Positions 9,431-19,146 of a stretch of 38,803 nucleotides of DNA are shown here, one piece after another; position 1 is the stretch's first letter; each line of letters starts with the position of its first letter. Position numbers and translations under genes: made by a program. The notes beneath the pieces were generated by a model, which saw nothing but the letters and a program-made list of their open reading frames with translations, had not been told where the DNA came from and searched no databases. Where the stretch lies: contig JAUPTV010000035.1 in assembly GCA_030917925.1 (NCBI GenBank), positions 1-38,803 on the forward strand, written 5' to 3'. Source of the DNA: Pseudomonadota bacterium (GTDB lineage Bacteria; Pseudomonadota; Gammaproteobacteria; Competibacterales; Competibacteraceae).

Positions 9431-10225
9431 TTACCAATAATTTTCCACCGCCAGATTCCCCGGTTTACCCCGCAAACTGACCGTTAATCCCCGGTCGGTC
9501 AAAATCTGTCGGGTTTCCTGCACCATGTCGGGGTTGCCGCAAATCATCACCCGCGACCGTTCCCGGTTAATCGGTAACCCGACACGCGCTTCCAGTTCGC
9601 CATTCGTCAGCAGGTTGGTAATGCGGTCATTAAGCATCGACCGCTCGACCTGCTCACGGGTCACTACCGGCACATACTGTAGCTTGTGAGCATATTCGGC
9701 AAACAACTCGTTTTCCTTGAAGGCGTCGATGAACTCCTGATAAGCCAGTTCATGCCGATAGCGAACGCTATGCACCAGTACGATGTTTTCATATTTTTCC
9801 CAGGTATCAAACTCTTGCAGGATGGATAGGAACGGGGCCAGCCCGGTGCCGGTGGACAGCAACCAGAGATCCTTGCCGCACTCAAAGCGGTCGGTGGTCA
9901 GATACCCGTAGTTCTTCTTTTCTACCAGCACCTGGTCGCCGATTTTCAGTTGGGCCAGCCGCGAGGTGAACGCGCCATCGGGAACGACGATGGAGTAGAA
10001 CTCCAGGAACTCGTCGTAGGGCGCAGAACAGATTGAATAAGCCCGCCAGACCAGCTCACCGTTGTCGCTCTCAACGCCCAACCGGGCAAACTGACCGGCG
10101 ATGAACCGGTAGGACTGGCTGCGGGTAGTTTTGAAGGAAAACAGATTGGACGCCCAAGTATGGATTTCCGTGATCGTTTCCACAGTGTATTTGTCGCTGG
10201 CTTGCATCGGGTCGATTCCTGTCAC
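9431..10225 (-). CDS. fpr: Ferredoxin--NADP+ reductase
   Basis: RAYSICSAPYDEFLEFYSIVVPDGAFTSRL (FAD), LLSTGTGLAPFLSIL (NADP-binding), C-terminal VENYW. Confidence 0.93.
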   Translation of the reverse strand: MTGIDPMQASDKYTVETITEIHTWASNLFSFKTTRSQSYRFIAGQFARLGVESDNGELVWRAYSICSAPYDEFLEFYSIVVPDGAFTSRLAQLKIGDQVLVEKKNYGYLTTDRFECGKDLWLLSTGTGLAPFLSILQEFDTWEKYENIVLVHSVRYRHELAYQEFIDAFKENELFAEYAHKLQYVPVVTREQVERSMLNDRITNLLTNGELEARVGLPINRERSRVMICGNPDMVQETRQILTDRGLTVSLRGKPGNLAVENYW

Positions 10226-10382
10226 GGTGAAGTCAAATCAATGACTGGCTAATGAATAGACCTCAATTCCTGAGTTATTCACTAGGTTTTACGACAGTCT
10301 AAAGGAGAATCAACCCATAAAAAAGGAATAAAAATTTATTTATATATATCTAAAAGTATTTGATCAGAAACATTGCATGACC

Positions 10383-13300
10383 TCAACCCACCGCCCGCAA
10401 CCGTCCCAACAACTCGCCCAGTCGCCGGTTCGCCGCCAAATCGACCTCCGCGCCGTCATGGAACCGGGCATTGCGCTCGACCAGATCCAGATAAGCGCGA
10501 ATCCAGTCGGTGTAGTAATCCTGATCGTAGGTGGACTGCTGTTCGCTTAACTGCGGGCCGCCGCGTGGCGTAGGCCGGGGCGGAAACACTGGTCGAGGGC
10601 CGCTCTCCAGCGCTAACTGCGGCCGTTTCTCCAGCGCCTGCGCGTCATAGCCCAGGAAATCAACGTAGCCATTCAACAGGTTGGCCGTCAATTTGGCGGG
10701 TAGCGCCACAATTTGCTCAAATTTCATGCGGAAGCCAATCGCTTGCCGAGTCTGCGCCACAATGCGCTCTTCCAGCTTTAACCGTTGCACACCGCTAATC
10801 AGTTCCTTGACAAATTCCGCCATCAGCGCCGCCGGGACCCGGTAGTAATCACAGCGCGACGCATCGCCGCTCAGATCCTGCAAATCCCGCATCCACTCGG
10901 TCAGCGCCTCGCTGGCGAACAACGCCGCATCATCCTTGCGCATCTCCTCCCCGGCTCCTACAGACGCGACCAGCCCCAGCAGCGCTTTCATCTTCCGGGT
11001 ATCCACCGCCGCCCCGATAGTGGGCGCGCTAACGGCCTCTTTTTCATCCGGCACCCGGGTTTCAATCCGGTAATAAATCCCTTCCAGATCATCGCTATCG
11101 GTCTGCAAGGCCCGCAACAGTTCACCGAACCGTTGTTCCCCGGCACAATCGATCAGACTGGCCGCCACCAGTCGCGCCGTTTCCAAACGCTTCTCCAACT
11201 CCAGCTCCGGGTTGTCGCTGACATGGTAGTGGTCGATGCGCTCGGTCATCTGCGCCCGCAACTGCGCCGTCTGTCCGGTCAGTTGCCGCCGCTTGAGTTC
11301 GGGATTGCACAAGGGCCGCAGGTTCTGCGCCAGATAGGTGATGCCGCCGTCGTTCAGGGTGAAACCCGCTTCCCAAGCCTCCACCGGATTGCGGAAATGG
11401 CTGTTAGCGTGTTGATCGCGGAGGAAGGCAGCGCGGAACATCTCGATCCGCCCCTTTTCGCCGGGCCGAACGCCGATTTCCCGATTGTCTTCGTAGTCGA
11501 AAATGTGCTTGGCTTTGAAATTGGGATTGCGCAACCAGTAACTGTTGCGAAACACACCTTGCGTATCCCACTGGCGCGGCCATTCATGCTGCTTGCCAAA
11601 GAAGTTGATCAGCGAACTATCCAGACGAGTGGTCCAGCGGCCTTCCGGGGATTTCTCGCCGGCCTTCTCCTCGAACTCCATGTCGAACTTGGTCAGCACC
11701 AAAAACAGTGCGGTCGGCTGTTGGGAGCGCAGTTCCGGCGTTGCGCCGTGGGTACTGGCGATCCAGTCGTACACCATCTCCGGCAGGGTCTTGACCTCCT
11801 GATTGCTGGGACCGATGCACAACAACATGCTGGTCAATTCCTGTTCGGCGCAATACCGCTCAAACAGGTAAGCGACCTTGCCGCGCAGGAACAAGCCTTG
11901 CAGCGCGTCCTGACCTTGCAGGAAATTGGGCAGATCCTTGATCTGTTCACGGGAACGCGCACCGGGGAAGTCGAGCAGGTCGGTATGCTGGAAAAAATCC
12001 CAGGGCTGTTCGCTGATGACGATGCGCAATTCGGCAATCAACGCGGTCACTTCACTGCGCGGCAACGTCACCCGAGCGCCATTGGTCCCGATCAACGTCA
12101 ACGTCCCGCCGCCGCCGGTTCCCAAACCTTTGAGAGTTTGCACATCGATAATGCTCTGCTCACGGGGAATCAGCGCTTCCAGTCCGGCCTGGGCGTCAGT
12201 GGCGAAATTGAGACCCTGCAAACCGTTATACAGGCGCACATACAGTTGGCTGAAGGCGTCCACCTCGCCCCAGATGATGCTGAACAGTTTGGCGCGTTCC
12301 GCAATCCGCAACCGGGGGGCCAGTTGCGCGGCCTGTTCCCAATAGCCATGCCGCAACAACCGCACCCGCTCCTGACCTTTGAAATACCGCTCAAAATAGG
12401 CTTGCAGGTCAAACACATCTTCAGTAGTCAGCGGGTCAACCGCCGTCGCCTGCGCCATTGGGGTCAGACTGGCCAGCAGTTCATTCACCTGACTCTGCGT
12501 GAGTGGCTCGTCATCGCTATGGTCGCAGTCCGAGTAATAGGTGTTGCCGAGCATTTTGACCAGATCAGTCTGCGTCAGCAGTCGCATTTGCACAGGAGCA
12601 GCCGGGGTCGCTCCGGGCGTGGTTTGCAGGGTAAAGCGTGTCACCAGGCCCGTCGATTCGCGCCCGCCTTCGGGATTGATGTCGCGAATGAAATCAATTT
12701 CCTGACCGGCGAAATCCGCCAGCAGCGGCGCGTTGCCTTTACGTGCCAGCGCCGAAATCAGATAGGACTTGCCGGACTGGCTGGGACCGAAAACGCCCGC
12801 GCACATCGGGCGTTGCACCGCCTGATGCAAACGCCGGGCTTGCACGGTCAGGCGGCGAAACTCCTTGGTCAGACCGGCTTTCTCCTGTCCTACCCGGTCG
12901 GGATACGCATCCAGCCAGCCCAGGAAATCATTGCTGACCTGTTCCAGTTCACGACACAAGGCGCTGAGTTGATCGGTAGAAGCGACGGGGCCAGCCGACA
13001 AGGGTTCCGGGACAGGCGCGGGCGGCGGTGGAGCCGATTCAGTACGAGCGGTTTCCGAAACAGGCGCGGCAGGTGGCGCGGGCGCAGGCGTCGGTGGAGG
13101 TTCAGGCGCGGCCAGTGGCGCTGCCGGAGGTTCAGTTTCAGCTTCATCGCTCACATCAACGCCAAAATTGCCCGCCAATGCCGCTAATCCACCCACAAAC
13201 CCCTGACCGACCGCCCGGAACTTCCATTCTGACCGGTGCCGGTACAGTTCGCCGAGAATAATGGCAGCTTCGGTCATCCCCGCCGTGTCCAGGGTGAAAC

Positions 13301-13679
13301 TGGCAATGCCGGTCTGGTTATCGCCATCGCGCAATTCCAAGCGGACGCGGCGCAGAGCAGCGAACGTCTGACCGCTTTCTGCATCCAGGGTCACGGCAAT
13401 GGCGACGCGGGCAATGTCAGCAGGCAAGTCGGCCAGAGTAATCGCGAAGCGCCGCCCTTCCTGTTGCAATTGGACGCCGCCGCCAGCCAATTCCGGCTGA
13501 TTGTAGAACACGAAATCCCCGTCGTTACGCACCTGACCCTGAGCGGTCAACGCAAAAGCGCTGGCGTCCAGCGTCCAGGAACCCTCCGCAGGTTCCCAGC
13601 TCAGGTCCAGATCAACCCGCTGGATACCGGGCGTTTTCTGACTCAGGGAAAAGTTTTGACCGGCCTGGAATGTCAACAC
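10383..13679 (-). CDS. TerD domain fused through a Pro/Ala linker to SrfC-like P-loop protein
   Basis: N-terminus MLTFQAGQNFSLSQ...NDGDFVFYNQPELAGGGV...IILGELYRHRSEWKFRAVGQGFVGGLAALA is TerD; linker EPPAAPLAAPEPPPTPAPAPPAAPV; then MCAGVFGPSQSGKSYLISAL (Walker A) and a long SrfC-like body. GTG start overlaps the upstream stop codon (GTGTTGA). Confidence 0.85.
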   Translation of the reverse strand: MLTFQAGQNFSLSQKTPGIQRVDLDLSWEPAEGSWTLDASAFALTAQGQVRNDGDFVFYNQPELAGGGVQLQQEGRRFAITLADLPADIARVAIAVTLDAESGQTFAALRRVRLELRDGDNQTGIASFTLDTAGMTEAAIILGELYRHRSEWKFRAVGQGFVGGLAALAGNFGVDVSDEAETEPPAAPLAAPEPPPTPAPAPPAAPVSETARTESAPPPPAPVPEPLSAGPVASTDQLSALCRELEQVSNDFLGWLDAYPDRVGQEKAGLTKEFRRLTVQARRLHQAVQRPMCAGVFGPSQSGKSYLISALARKGNAPLLADFAGQEIDFIRDINPEGGRESTGLVTRFTLQTTPGATPAAPVQMRLLTQTDLVKMLGNTYYSDCDHSDDEPLTQSQVNELLASLTPMAQATAVDPLTTEDVFDLQAYFERYFKGQERVRLLRHGYWEQAAQLAPRLRIAERAKLFSIIWGEVDAFSQLYVRLYNGLQGLNFATDAQAGLEALIPREQSIIDVQTLKGLGTGGGGTLTLIGTNGARVTLPRSEVTALIAELRIVISEQPWDFFQHTDLLDFPGARSREQIKDLPNFLQGQDALQGLFLRGKVAYLFERYCAEQELTSMLLCIGPSNQEVKTLPEMVYDWIASTHGATPELRSQQPTALFLVLTKFDMEFEEKAGEKSPEGRWTTRLDSSLINFFGKQHEWPRQWDTQGVFRNSYWLRNPNFKAKHIFDYEDNREIGVRPGEKGRIEMFRAAFLRDQHANSHFRNPVEAWEAGFTLNDGGITYLAQNLRPLCNPELKRRQLTGQTAQLRAQMTERIDHYHVSDNPELELEKRLETARLVAASLIDCAGEQRFGELLRALQTDSDDLEGIYYRIETRVPDEKEAVSAPTIGAAVDTRKMKALLGLVASVGAGEEMRKDDAALFASEALTEWMRDLQDLSGDASRCDYYRVPAALMAEFVKELISGVQRLKLEERIVAQTRQAIGFRMKFEQIVALPAKLTANLLNGYVDFLGYDAQALEKRPQLALESGPRPVFPPRPTPRGGPQLSEQQSTYDQDYYTDWIRAYLDLVERNARFHDGAEVDLAANRRLGELLGRLRAVG

Positions 13680-13984
13680 GGCGGGTGCTCTCCTGGGCTA
13701 TTTTGTTCCTGCAACCGGCGATTTTCGTCCATCAACCGCCGCATCGTGAAATGATCCAGCCCCCACATCAATCCCCCACACAAAACCACCATCAACAGCG
13801 CGATGCCACCAATCATCGCCAACTGCAGCAGATCGCCCAAGGTGTTGCCCTGCAACGCGCTGGTCATGGCAAAGATCATGACTCCCGCAATCGTCAGAAA
13901 GATCGCCAGACTCATCCGCCGTGAGCGACGTCGATGAGCGATTAATTGCGGTTGCAGGGAGGGATGGAGAGGCGTGTCAGTCAT
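13673..13984 (-). CDS. Small two-helix membrane protein
   Basis: MTDTPLHPSLQPQLIAHRRRSRRMSLAIFLTIAGVMIFAMTSALQGNTLGDLLQLAMIGGIALLMVVLCGGLMWGLDHFTMRRLMDENRRLQEQ; start at 13984 fits operon spacing (the track start at 14086 would overlap SrfB). Confidence 0.7.
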   Translation of the reverse strand: MTDTPLHPSLQPQLIAHRRRSRRMSLAIFLTIAGVMIFAMTSALQGNTLGDLLQLAMIGGIALLMVVLCGGLMWGLDHFTMRRLMDENRRLQEQNSPGEHPPC

Positions 13985-14012
13985 ACCGGTTTCACAATTC
14001 AAGGTGAGGGGA

Positions 14013-16940
14013 TTAGCGGCGCGGGGCGTCGCCGGGCCAAGTTGAAATCGAGAAAATGCCGGTATCCAGCCAGTAGCCGTATTCATCTTTGAGCGTCTGC
14101 AATTTCAACAGCACGACGCCGGTCGGCTGCTGGTTGCCATCCGCATCGGCTACCGCAATCACCTTGAAGTCCAGATCGACCTGTTCGTCGGTAGATCGCT
14201 CCAGCGTGACTTTAAGCGGCAAAGATTTGGAACGGGCATCCTGGGGATGGGCGAACGTGACCCGGTACAGCGGCGAGGCCGGCCAGCGCTCAACATTCAA
14301 TTGTCGGAAGCCGAGAAAGACCGGCGCATAAAAATCAAAGGTTGCTTCCGGCAGCCGGGTCTTGTGATCCTCCAGTTCCAGATTGGCGAACAGCACATCC
14401 TCCGGCTTCAACCGCCCGGTCTGTTGCAGGACGCCGATAAAGCGGGCTGTCGATTTCATGCCCAGCTCGCGACTGCGCAGATTGAACTTGTACAACTGCC
14501 CTTCCGACAACGCGCACACCATTGCGCCTACCGCTGCCGTCGTCTTTGGATCGGTCAACCGGCCACTGACGGAACGGAACGGGTACCAGTCGCCCACCCG
14601 ATAGGTGTGCAGACTGACAATCCGGTCCGGTGGAACCGGCAATTTTGCCAGAATCGCTGCCCGCACCGCCGGTAACCGGCAAGGCCGTCCCGAAATCAGC
14701 AAATAATCACAATCGTACAGATGCGCCACTTCGCACAGGTCACTGAGCACCTGGCCGATAATTCGGCGCACCGTGGTGTCAATCGCCAGCATGGTCGTTG
14801 AAAACGCCACGTCCGCCAGCTTGAAGCCCTGACCGCCGGCCATACGCACCGCATCTTCCAGAAAGGCCGTGACTTGCTCATGCGGGCCAGCATTGGGCGG
14901 GTACACATCGGCCAGTTTGAACGTGATCGCCTCATTGCCAGTGGTCAAATCAGCGTTTTCATACCGTTGCAGCATGGCCAGCGCCAGCGGCAACGCCACC
15001 TGACTGGCGAATTGTCGGCGCAAGGTTCGCTCGCGCTCGGCCTGATCACCGCGATTGGCACCGAGCAACCGCGCCAACAGTTCTTCAGCATTCGCCGCGC
15101 CGCTCTGGCGAATCGCGTCCAGCAGCGTCGGCAATACATTCCGTTCAATCAGCCCGCACAGCACGTCATCGCCCGCGATGTTGAACCCTTCGCGGAATTC
15201 CTGCGTGGGCCGGAGCGCGGTGCCGCCTTCGAGTTGATAGGTCGTGATAATCAAATCAGTGGTGCCGCCGCCAACGTCAATGCTGGCCAGCCGCAAACAA
15301 GGCGTTTCGCCATACCCTTCGCGCACCCGCCCAAACACCTGGAAAAACAGCGCGGCGTCGCCCTGGAAATTGTGCTTGACCTCGTTGTAGAGAAACACAA
15401 TCTGCGTACCGGTCGCTTCGTCCCATTGCAGAAACGGTTCCGGGGCTTGATCTTCATTCAACCCCAGCGCCCGCCAGGTCAGCCGAACCGCCGTATTCAC
15501 CCGGCGCGTAAACAGCTTCCGTTCCGCCAACGGCATCGCGGTCGGCAGGGTCAGAATCACCCGTCGCAACCGGCGCGGCGCTTCGGAATAGACCCGCTCG
15601 GAACGGCGAGCCGGGGAATTAGCCTGAACGAACGCTTGCAGCAACACCTCGGCGACGAAGAAGCTCATCAACGACCCGCGTGAAAACAGTGCGGCTACGG
15701 CAGGCGGATCACCGGGCGTCAGTTCCTCGCCATCCTCGCGCAAATGCCCGACAAAAGGACCGGTTGTCACCGGGCCACTGTCGCCCGTGCTGTCCGGGCC
15801 AGGATTGAATCGCCAGGCGTGATGGCGCAGCTCGGTATCCCACAAATAACGCTTCGGCGTGGACAGGCCAGTGCTGCCCTCTGCGCCATGACTGAAATAG
15901 GACAGCGCTTGCGCCTCAAATCCAACCCGCGTGACCGTGGGCCACAGAAACGCGCTGTTACGGCCACTGCGCCGGGACAGCTTCTCGTCGCCAAACGCGC
16001 TGCGGGCAAATTCAATCCGGCTGGGAAAGGGGTCGTTGTAGACCTGCTCCGGGTGGCTCAGATCGCGTAACTCCAGCCGATAGCTGTCATTCATATCCAC
16101 CGGCGCATCGCCACTGGTCTCCATCAACATTCCGCAAGTGCGGGAGTTGCCGATGTCCAGCACCAGATCAACGTCAACCGGTTGATTAAGCCGGGCGGTC
16201 GGCCCGTCATCGACGAAGGTAAAGCGCAGGCGCGGCGGCGCAACCGCTTTCCGCAACACCGTCAACACCGTCAACCAGGCCGCCTGAGCGTCGGGACTGG
16301 CGCGCAATTCCGCTTCATCCACCCGCCGGGGGGCGCGTCGTCGCCGCTCGTAAGCATGGAATTGCTGATGCAGCCATTCCTGCACCCACTCCTGCTCCAG
16401 GAAAGCCCCGGTATCGTCCTCGGCGTCACTCAGCGCGAATTCCTCGCCGGACTGCATATCCTGCGGACTGGGGGCGAGATAGGGACGACCTTCACGGGTG
16501 GGCAGCAACTGAGTGTCGAACGCCAGCGTGACCCGGTGGGTATGGCCTTCAGTGTCCGGCTCCGACAATTCCAGCAAACGCGCCCGCGCCCAATTGATCG
16601 GCCCATTGTCGAAACGATGATCACCGTCCGGCCGCCGCTCGCGAACGCGCAAGAAGGGAACAGGCAACCACACCTGATCGAAAATGGTGGCCGCCTTGGC
16701 CGCGTTCAGGGAATAGACCTGTTCCGGCTTGACCGATTGACCGTCGCGGGTCGCGAACTGGCCGCTGGCGTCGTCCGCATACAGGGACGTCAACATCGGA
16801 CGCCCTGCCGCACCGACTGCCGTCAGAAACGCCCGCGACAAGCGGATTTCATGCAAATTGAAACCGAAATCCAGAAATTGAATCGCGGTGTTGGGAATCA
16901 GGTTGATCCGTGGCCCAAAGCGCCTGAGCTTCGCCAGCAT
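14013..16940 (-). CDS. srfB: SrfB-like protein with actin/Hsp70-fold ATPase motifs
   Basis: VDLVLDIGNSRTCGMLMET (phosphate 1), LRLASIDVGGGTTDLIITTYQL (phosphate 2), LLISGRPCRLPAVRAAILAKLPVPPDRIVSLHTYRVGDWYPF; overall length and N-terminus match the SrfB family as I know it. Confidence 0.85.
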   Translation of the reverse strand: MLAKLRRFGPRINLIPNTAIQFLDFGFNLHEIRLSRAFLTAVGAAGRPMLTSLYADDASGQFATRDGQSVKPEQVYSLNAAKAATIFDQVWLPVPFLRVRERRPDGDHRFDNGPINWARARLLELSEPDTEGHTHRVTLAFDTQLLPTREGRPYLAPSPQDMQSGEEFALSDAEDDTGAFLEQEWVQEWLHQQFHAYERRRRAPRRVDEAELRASPDAQAAWLTVLTVLRKAVAPPRLRFTFVDDGPTARLNQPVDVDLVLDIGNSRTCGMLMETSGDAPVDMNDSYRLELRDLSHPEQVYNDPFPSRIEFARSAFGDEKLSRRSGRNSAFLWPTVTRVGFEAQALSYFSHGAEGSTGLSTPKRYLWDTELRHHAWRFNPGPDSTGDSGPVTTGPFVGHLREDGEELTPGDPPAVAALFSRGSLMSFFVAEVLLQAFVQANSPARRSERVYSEAPRRLRRVILTLPTAMPLAERKLFTRRVNTAVRLTWRALGLNEDQAPEPFLQWDEATGTQIVFLYNEVKHNFQGDAALFFQVFGRVREGYGETPCLRLASIDVGGGTTDLIITTYQLEGGTALRPTQEFREGFNIAGDDVLCGLIERNVLPTLLDAIRQSGAANAEELLARLLGANRGDQAERERTLRRQFASQVALPLALAMLQRYENADLTTGNEAITFKLADVYPPNAGPHEQVTAFLEDAVRMAGGQGFKLADVAFSTTMLAIDTTVRRIIGQVLSDLCEVAHLYDCDYLLISGRPCRLPAVRAAILAKLPVPPDRIVSLHTYRVGDWYPFRSVSGRLTDPKTTAAVGAMVCALSEGQLYKFNLRSRELGMKSTARFIGVLQQTGRLKPEDVLFANLELEDHKTRLPEATFDFYAPVFLGFRQLNVERWPASPLYRVTFAHPQDARSKSLPLKVTLERSTDEQVDLDFKVIAVADADGNQQPTGVVLLKLQTLKDEYGYWLDTGIFSISTWPGDAPRR

Positions 16941-16962
16941 CGTTGTCTCCTTCGCGGCGGAT

Positions 16963-17973
16963 TCAGCCGTAGTTAGCGCCCGGGCTGTCCGCCCCGCGTG
17001 ACGGTTCGCGCACCAACCGCTCCATTAACTGCTCGATTTCCGCTTCCAGCGCACCGTACTTTTGTTGGGCCTGAAGGTCGTGCGCCGCCAGTTTCTCCTT
17101 CAAGGTCTGATATTTCTTTTGGGCTTCATCCAGTTGCTGACGCAGCTCCAGCGTGTCGGCTCCAACGCTATTCGCCGATTCCCCGGAACCCTGCGCCACT
17201 TGGGTGCGTAACGACCGACGCTCGGCCTGCAACCGTTTGAACTGTTCCTGGAAGACCTGCCGTTCTTCCTCCCAGTTGGTGCGCTGCTTGCGCAATTCAG
17301 CTAACTCCGTCTGCCATTGCCCCATCATGCGCTCGGTATCCGGGGACAGGCCGGATCCACCCTGGACCTTCTGCAACGACAGGTTGTCTTCCAGCGTATT
17401 CATCTGAATTTGCAGGGACAGCCGTTCCTGTTCCCAGGTGTCCTGCTGTTGTTCCAGCCGGGTGCTCAACTGCTCCCTATCCCGGCGCAGCGTCTTCACC
17501 TCATCATCCAGTTGGCTGTTCAGCAGGGACAGGCTTTGCCGCTCCTCACGCGCGGCGACTTCCTTCTGCGCCAGGCGATCCTGTAGTTCCGCTTGCTCCT
17601 GCTCCAGACGATCAATTTTTTCATGCAGTTCCACGGCTTCCTGCCGATGGGTCTGCAACTGCTGCTCACCCCGTTGCTTAAAATCGGCGTGTTGCCGATC
17701 CATCTCGGCCATTCGCTCGCTGGCTTCGGCCAGATCGCTTTCCAGCCGTTTCTGCCGCAGCAACATTGTCTGGCGTCCCTGATAGCCTTTTGACTGCTCT
17801 TCAAGCAGCGTACTTTGCAACTCGTTGCAGCGGGCCTGAAACTCGGTCAGTTCCGCCACCGTCCGGGCGTTTTCGCCGCGCAAGGTCCGGTAAGGCAGCA
17901 GATAGATCATCAGGCCGCCGATCACCAAGCCGACCGCCAGCCCTGCCATTAAATAAATCACCATCTGAGTCAT
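16963..17973 (-). CDS. N-terminally membrane-anchored long coiled-coil protein
   Basis: TM helix MTQMVIYLMAGLAVGLVIGGLMIYLL followed by about 280 residues of charged/Gln-rich heptad-like sequence. Confidence 0.8.
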   Translation of the reverse strand: MTQMVIYLMAGLAVGLVIGGLMIYLLPYRTLRGENARTVAELTEFQARCNELQSTLLEEQSKGYQGRQTMLLRQKRLESDLAEASERMAEMDRQHADFKQRGEQQLQTHRQEAVELHEKIDRLEQEQAELQDRLAQKEVAAREERQSLSLLNSQLDDEVKTLRRDREQLSTRLEQQQDTWEQERLSLQIQMNTLEDNLSLQKVQGGSGLSPDTERMMGQWQTELAELRKQRTNWEEERQVFQEQFKRLQAERRSLRTQVAQGSGESANSVGADTLELRQQLDEAQKKYQTLKEKLAAHDLQAQQKYGALEAEIEQLMERLVREPSRGADSPGANYG

Positions 17974-18021
17974 ATCGAAAACCCGTTGTTATAGTGAATA
18001 GCTGTCCGATTCCGGCGAGAC

Positions 18022-19146
18022 TCACCGTAGCCCGCTGTAGACCAGCACCGCTGCGCCAACGCCTGCTGCCGCCGCAACAACCGCTGCGATATAAACCCGA
18101 CGCATCAACCTACGCTGGGCATCCAGCCACCAGTGCGGGGTTTCCGCCATGGCTGCACGTTCTTCTTCAGCCATGGCGCGACTGGCGAACTGTTGTTGCG
18201 CCATCGCCTCCTGAGCGGCGCTGACCGCTGCTTCGCGAGCGGCGTCTACCGCAGCGTCACGGGCAGCAGCAGCGGCTTTGCGCACGGCTTCAGCAAACCG
18301 CGTACTTAATTGCCGCACCAACCGCTCGGACAATTCGTGCAACTGGCTCTGGCAGATCTGCGTCGCGACATCCTGCACCATGTTTTGCAGACCTTCCTGC
18401 GCCTTTTGCAGGCCTTCCTGCACGTCGCAATGGAAAGCCGGCAAACGTTCTTCCAGCAGCGCAGACACTTGTGTGCGCACAATATCGTCGGTTAACAGCG
18501 CCTCGCATTCCGGGGGACGCCACTCTGCCAGTCGTTCCTCGCACACCTGCAGGGCCGTTTGGCGACAGGCGTCTGCCTGGCTGGTTTTGATGTCCTGTTT
18601 CAACTTGGAGACGACATCATTAATCAGTGGCAATACCTGCGATTCGATGGCGTTGTAGAACACCGACTCGGTTTTATCGACAACAAACTTCTCAATCCGG
18701 GCCATGTCCACGCTCTCAGCGACTGCTGGAATTGTAGCAGGCCCGGAAGCGCTAGCCAGCGTTGGTGCCGCATCGACCGCTTGATGCATCCGTTCCAGCA
18801 CCACACCCAGAATATCTGGAACCGCCGGTTTAATCAGCACATCAATGGCGCCCGCCTGGCGAGCTTCCTCGCGATAGGTCGACTCATCCCTGGACGTGTA
18901 CATGGCGACCGGGATGGCCGCCGTCGACGGATCCTTTTTAATCTGCCGCAGCGCAGCGATCCCATCCATACCCGGCATGGTGTGATCCATAAAAATCGCA
19001 TCCGGCTGCTGGTCATGCAAATGACTCAGCGCCTCCTCGGCGGATTCTGCGGTATCCACCGTCAGGCCAAACCCCAGTAACATTTTACGCAGCATCAAAC
19101 GTGCGGACTTGGAATCATCAACAACAAGAACATTGCGAACTGGCAT
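18022..19146 (-). CDS. Response-regulator receiver protein with Ala-rich coiled region and C-terminal TM anchor
   Basis: VRNVLVVDDSKSARLMLRKML...AIFMDHTMPGMDGIAAL...AMYTSRD...VLIKPA is a complete CheY-like receiver; C-terminal VYIAAVVAAAAGVGAAVLVYSGLR is one TM helix. Confidence 0.9.
   Translation of the reverse strand: MPVRNVLVVDDSKSARLMLRKMLLGFGLTVDTAESAEEALSHLHDQQPDAIFMDHTMPGMDGIAALRQIKKDPSTAAIPVAMYTSRDESTYREEARQAGAIDVLIKPAVPDILGVVLERMHQAVDAAPTLASASGPATIPAVAESVDMARIEKFVVDKTESVFYNAIESQVLPLINDVVSKLKQDIKTSQADACRQTALQVCEERLAEWRPPECEALLTDDIVRTQVSALLEERLPAFHCDVQEGLQKAQEGLQNMVQDVATQICQSQLHELSERLVRQLSTRFAEAVRKAAAAARDAAVDAAREAAVSAAQEAMAQQQFASRAMAEEERAAMAETPHWWLDAQRRLMRRVYIAAVVAAAAGVGAAVLVYSGLR

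Noticed and set aside
10785-13187. 800-aa plus-strand ORF
   Set aside because: Exactly antisense to the TerD-SrfC gene; low-quality composition (His/Arg/Gln rich) without recognisable domains; typical shadow ORF in GC-rich coding DNA.
14874-16976. Long plus-strand ORFs (269 aa, 264 aa and others)
   Set aside because: Antisense to srfB; no motifs, no plausible start context.
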